This document shows, piece by piece, positions 6,796-7,533 of a DNA stretch of 7,533 bases; position 1 is the stretch's first letter; each line of letters begins with the position of its first letter. The notes beneath the pieces were generated by a model. It searched no databases and was not told where the DNA came from. It worked only from the letters and a program-made list of their open reading frames with translations. The position numbers were made by a program, and so were the translations under genes. The DNA is from Flavobacteriia bacterium (GTDB lineage: Bacteria > Bacteroidota > Bacteroidia > Flavobacteriales > Flavobacteriaceae), in NCBI GenBank assembly GCA_003973375.1, contig QNYL01000118.1, positions 1 through 7,533 on the forward strand, written 5' to 3'.

Positions 6796-7338
6796 ATGTT
6801 CTATCAGTACGTATCAAAGAACAAGGCTAAAATTACTCTGATCCTGTTCATTTTACTGGTAACAGGCATTGCTGTAATGCGTTATCTGGACAGTTTCCTG
6901 ACTACCGAAATGGTTCCGAACGGGATCGTTTCCTTTGAGTTGGCCAAAGAGAGTTCTGTATCGGCAGCGATGATCGGTTCCTGGGATATTCAGGCTAAAG
7001 CTGCAGCAGGAATAAGTCTGGGATTTGATTATTTGTTTATGCTGTTCTATGCTTCGTTTTTAGCTATGCTGGTTTTAAGGGTCAATGAGAGATTGTTATC
7101 TGGGCCTGCCGGTAAAAGATGGAATAAATTATTGATCTCGGCTCCTTTTATTGCAGCCTTTTTTGATATGATAGAGAATGTGGCGCTTATCCGTTTACTT
7201 CTGGGAGATCTGCAGCAGACCTGGAGCTTAATGGCATTTTATGCGGCAACGATTAAGTTTACGATCTTATTTATCGTCATCGTCTATATACTTTTTGGTG
7301 GGGTGATCTTGATTTTTAAAAGGAAGAATCAGGTTTAA
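6796..7338 (+). CDS. Four-helix integral membrane protein of unknown function
   Basis: The product is 180 residues with four likely membrane helices: about 12-30, 72-94, 111-135 and 148-174. Between helices 1 and 2 lies a segment of about 40 residues with GIVSFELA (43-50) and a tryptophan (W63). Helix 2 begins LGFDYLFMLFYA (75-86), and helix 3 ends FFDMIENVALIRLL (122-135), placing acidic residues D78, D124 and E127 in or next to the membrane. Such conserved-looking polar residues suggest more than a structural anchor, but I do not recognise a named family. The N-terminus is short and positive (K8, K10, K12), so helix 1 probably inserts with that end inside. There is no lipobox or cleavable signal. 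The gene stands alone on this strand with its own candidate promoter and converges on the aminopeptidase gene. The ATG at 6796 has no Shine-Dalgarno sequence. Confidence 0.85.
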   Translation: MFYQYVSKNKAKITLILFILLVTGIAVMRYLDSFLTTEMVPNGIVSFELAKESSVSAAMIGSWDIQAKAAAGISLGFDYLFMLFYASFLAMLVLRVNERLLSGPAGKRWNKLLISAPFIAAFFDMIENVALIRLLLGDLQQTWSLMAFYAATIKFTILFIVIVYILFGGVILIFKRKNQV

Positions 7339-7372
7339 AAAGATCAGGACCTCATTTGAGGTGAGGCCCTGA
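7337..7372 (-). terminator. Rho-independent terminator of the aminopeptidase P gene
   Basis: The arms TCAGG-A-CCTCA (7344-7354) and TGAGG-C-CCTGA (7362-7372) pair over ten bases with one A/C opposition, around a 7-base loop. On the minus strand the stem is followed by T-C-TTTTT (7343-7337), a proper U-tract. On the plus strand it is followed by A-rich sequence, so it should work mainly for the minus-strand gene. Its U-tract overlaps the stop codon of the convergent membrane protein gene. Confidence 0.75.
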
Positions 7373-7380
7373 ATAAAAAA

Positions 7381-7533
7381 TTAGTGACTTCTTTCCTTTG
7401 CGGAAGCCATAAGTTCTTCGATCTCATCGGCTTCGATAGGAATATTCTTCATCAGATTAACAGGTTCACCTTTCTCCTGGATCACATAATCATCTTCAAT
7501 ACGAATACCGAGATTTTCCTCAGGAATATAAAT
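7381..7533 (-). CDS. pepP: Aminopeptidase P (Xaa-Pro aminopeptidase, M24B), C-terminal fragment
   Basis: Only the last 50 codons are in the window; the start lies beyond the right edge. The fragment contains NLGIRIEDDYVI (visible residues 7-18) and ends with ADEIEELMASAKERSH. The RIEDD motif is the C-terminal hallmark of M24B metallopeptidases, and its glutamate (visible residue 13) is one of the five ligands of the two-metal site. The closing EIEELM stretch is also typical of full-length aminopeptidase P. The complete enzyme removes N-terminal residues that precede proline, usually in the cytosol. Family membership is secure; whether it is the classic PepP or a related prolidase of the same clan cannot be settled from this fragment. 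The gene ends in its own hairpin terminator. Confidence 0.85.
   Translation of the reverse strand: MYIPEENLGIRIEDDYVIQEKGEPVNLMKNIPIEADEIEELMASAKERSH

Noticed and set aside
1..7533. Mobile elements, CRISPR arrays, tRNA or rRNA genes, long direct or inverted repeats.
   Set aside because: Reading both strands showed no transposase or integrase frames, no regularly spaced repeats, no tRNA-like cloverleaf and no terminal inverted repeats; only the two terminator hairpins stand out.

Overview
The window reads as chromosomal DNA from a member of the Bacteroidota, most likely a flavobacterium. Four things support this: an AT-rich composition, a DUF4251 protein (a family known essentially from this phylum), start codons without strong Shine-Dalgarno sequences, and promoter candidates that resemble the phylum's TTTG / TAnnTTTG elements. 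I see no insertion sequence, integrase, CRISPR array, rRNA or tRNA. Coding density is high and no gene-free stretch exceeds about 70 bases.

Layout. Bases 2-4288 (+) hold the 3' part of one very large gene, open from the first bases of the window. Its visible product has 1428 residues. It begins with what looks like the small C-terminal lobe of a fold-type I PLP-dependent aminotransferase. A long region I cannot assign follows, then a P-loop domain resembling HPr kinase/PEPCK, a further unassigned region and a very basic tail. Nine bases later comes thiL (thiamine-monophosphate kinase, +), probably on the same transcript. A symmetric hairpin with A and T tracts ends thiL and the convergent DUF4251 gene from both sides. 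The minus strand then carries the secreted DUF4251 protein and, upstream of it, an alpha/beta hydrolase. A 67-base divergent intergenic region separates the hydrolase from a plus-strand four-helix membrane protein of unknown function. At the right edge the last 50 codons of a minus-strand aminopeptidase P (M24B) are visible, with its own terminator.

How the genes relate. Only the giant gene and thiL look strongly coupled. The hydrolase and DUF4251 gene could be co-transcribed, but a candidate promoter lies between them. The rest looks like ordinary housekeeping or accessory neighbours. The feature most worth a second look is the giant fusion protein. It joins a PLP-enzyme module to a small-molecule or protein kinase-like P-loop module, and its function cannot be named from sequence alone. 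A second, window-wide observation is a strong excess of the tetranucleotide GATC in all genes on both strands.
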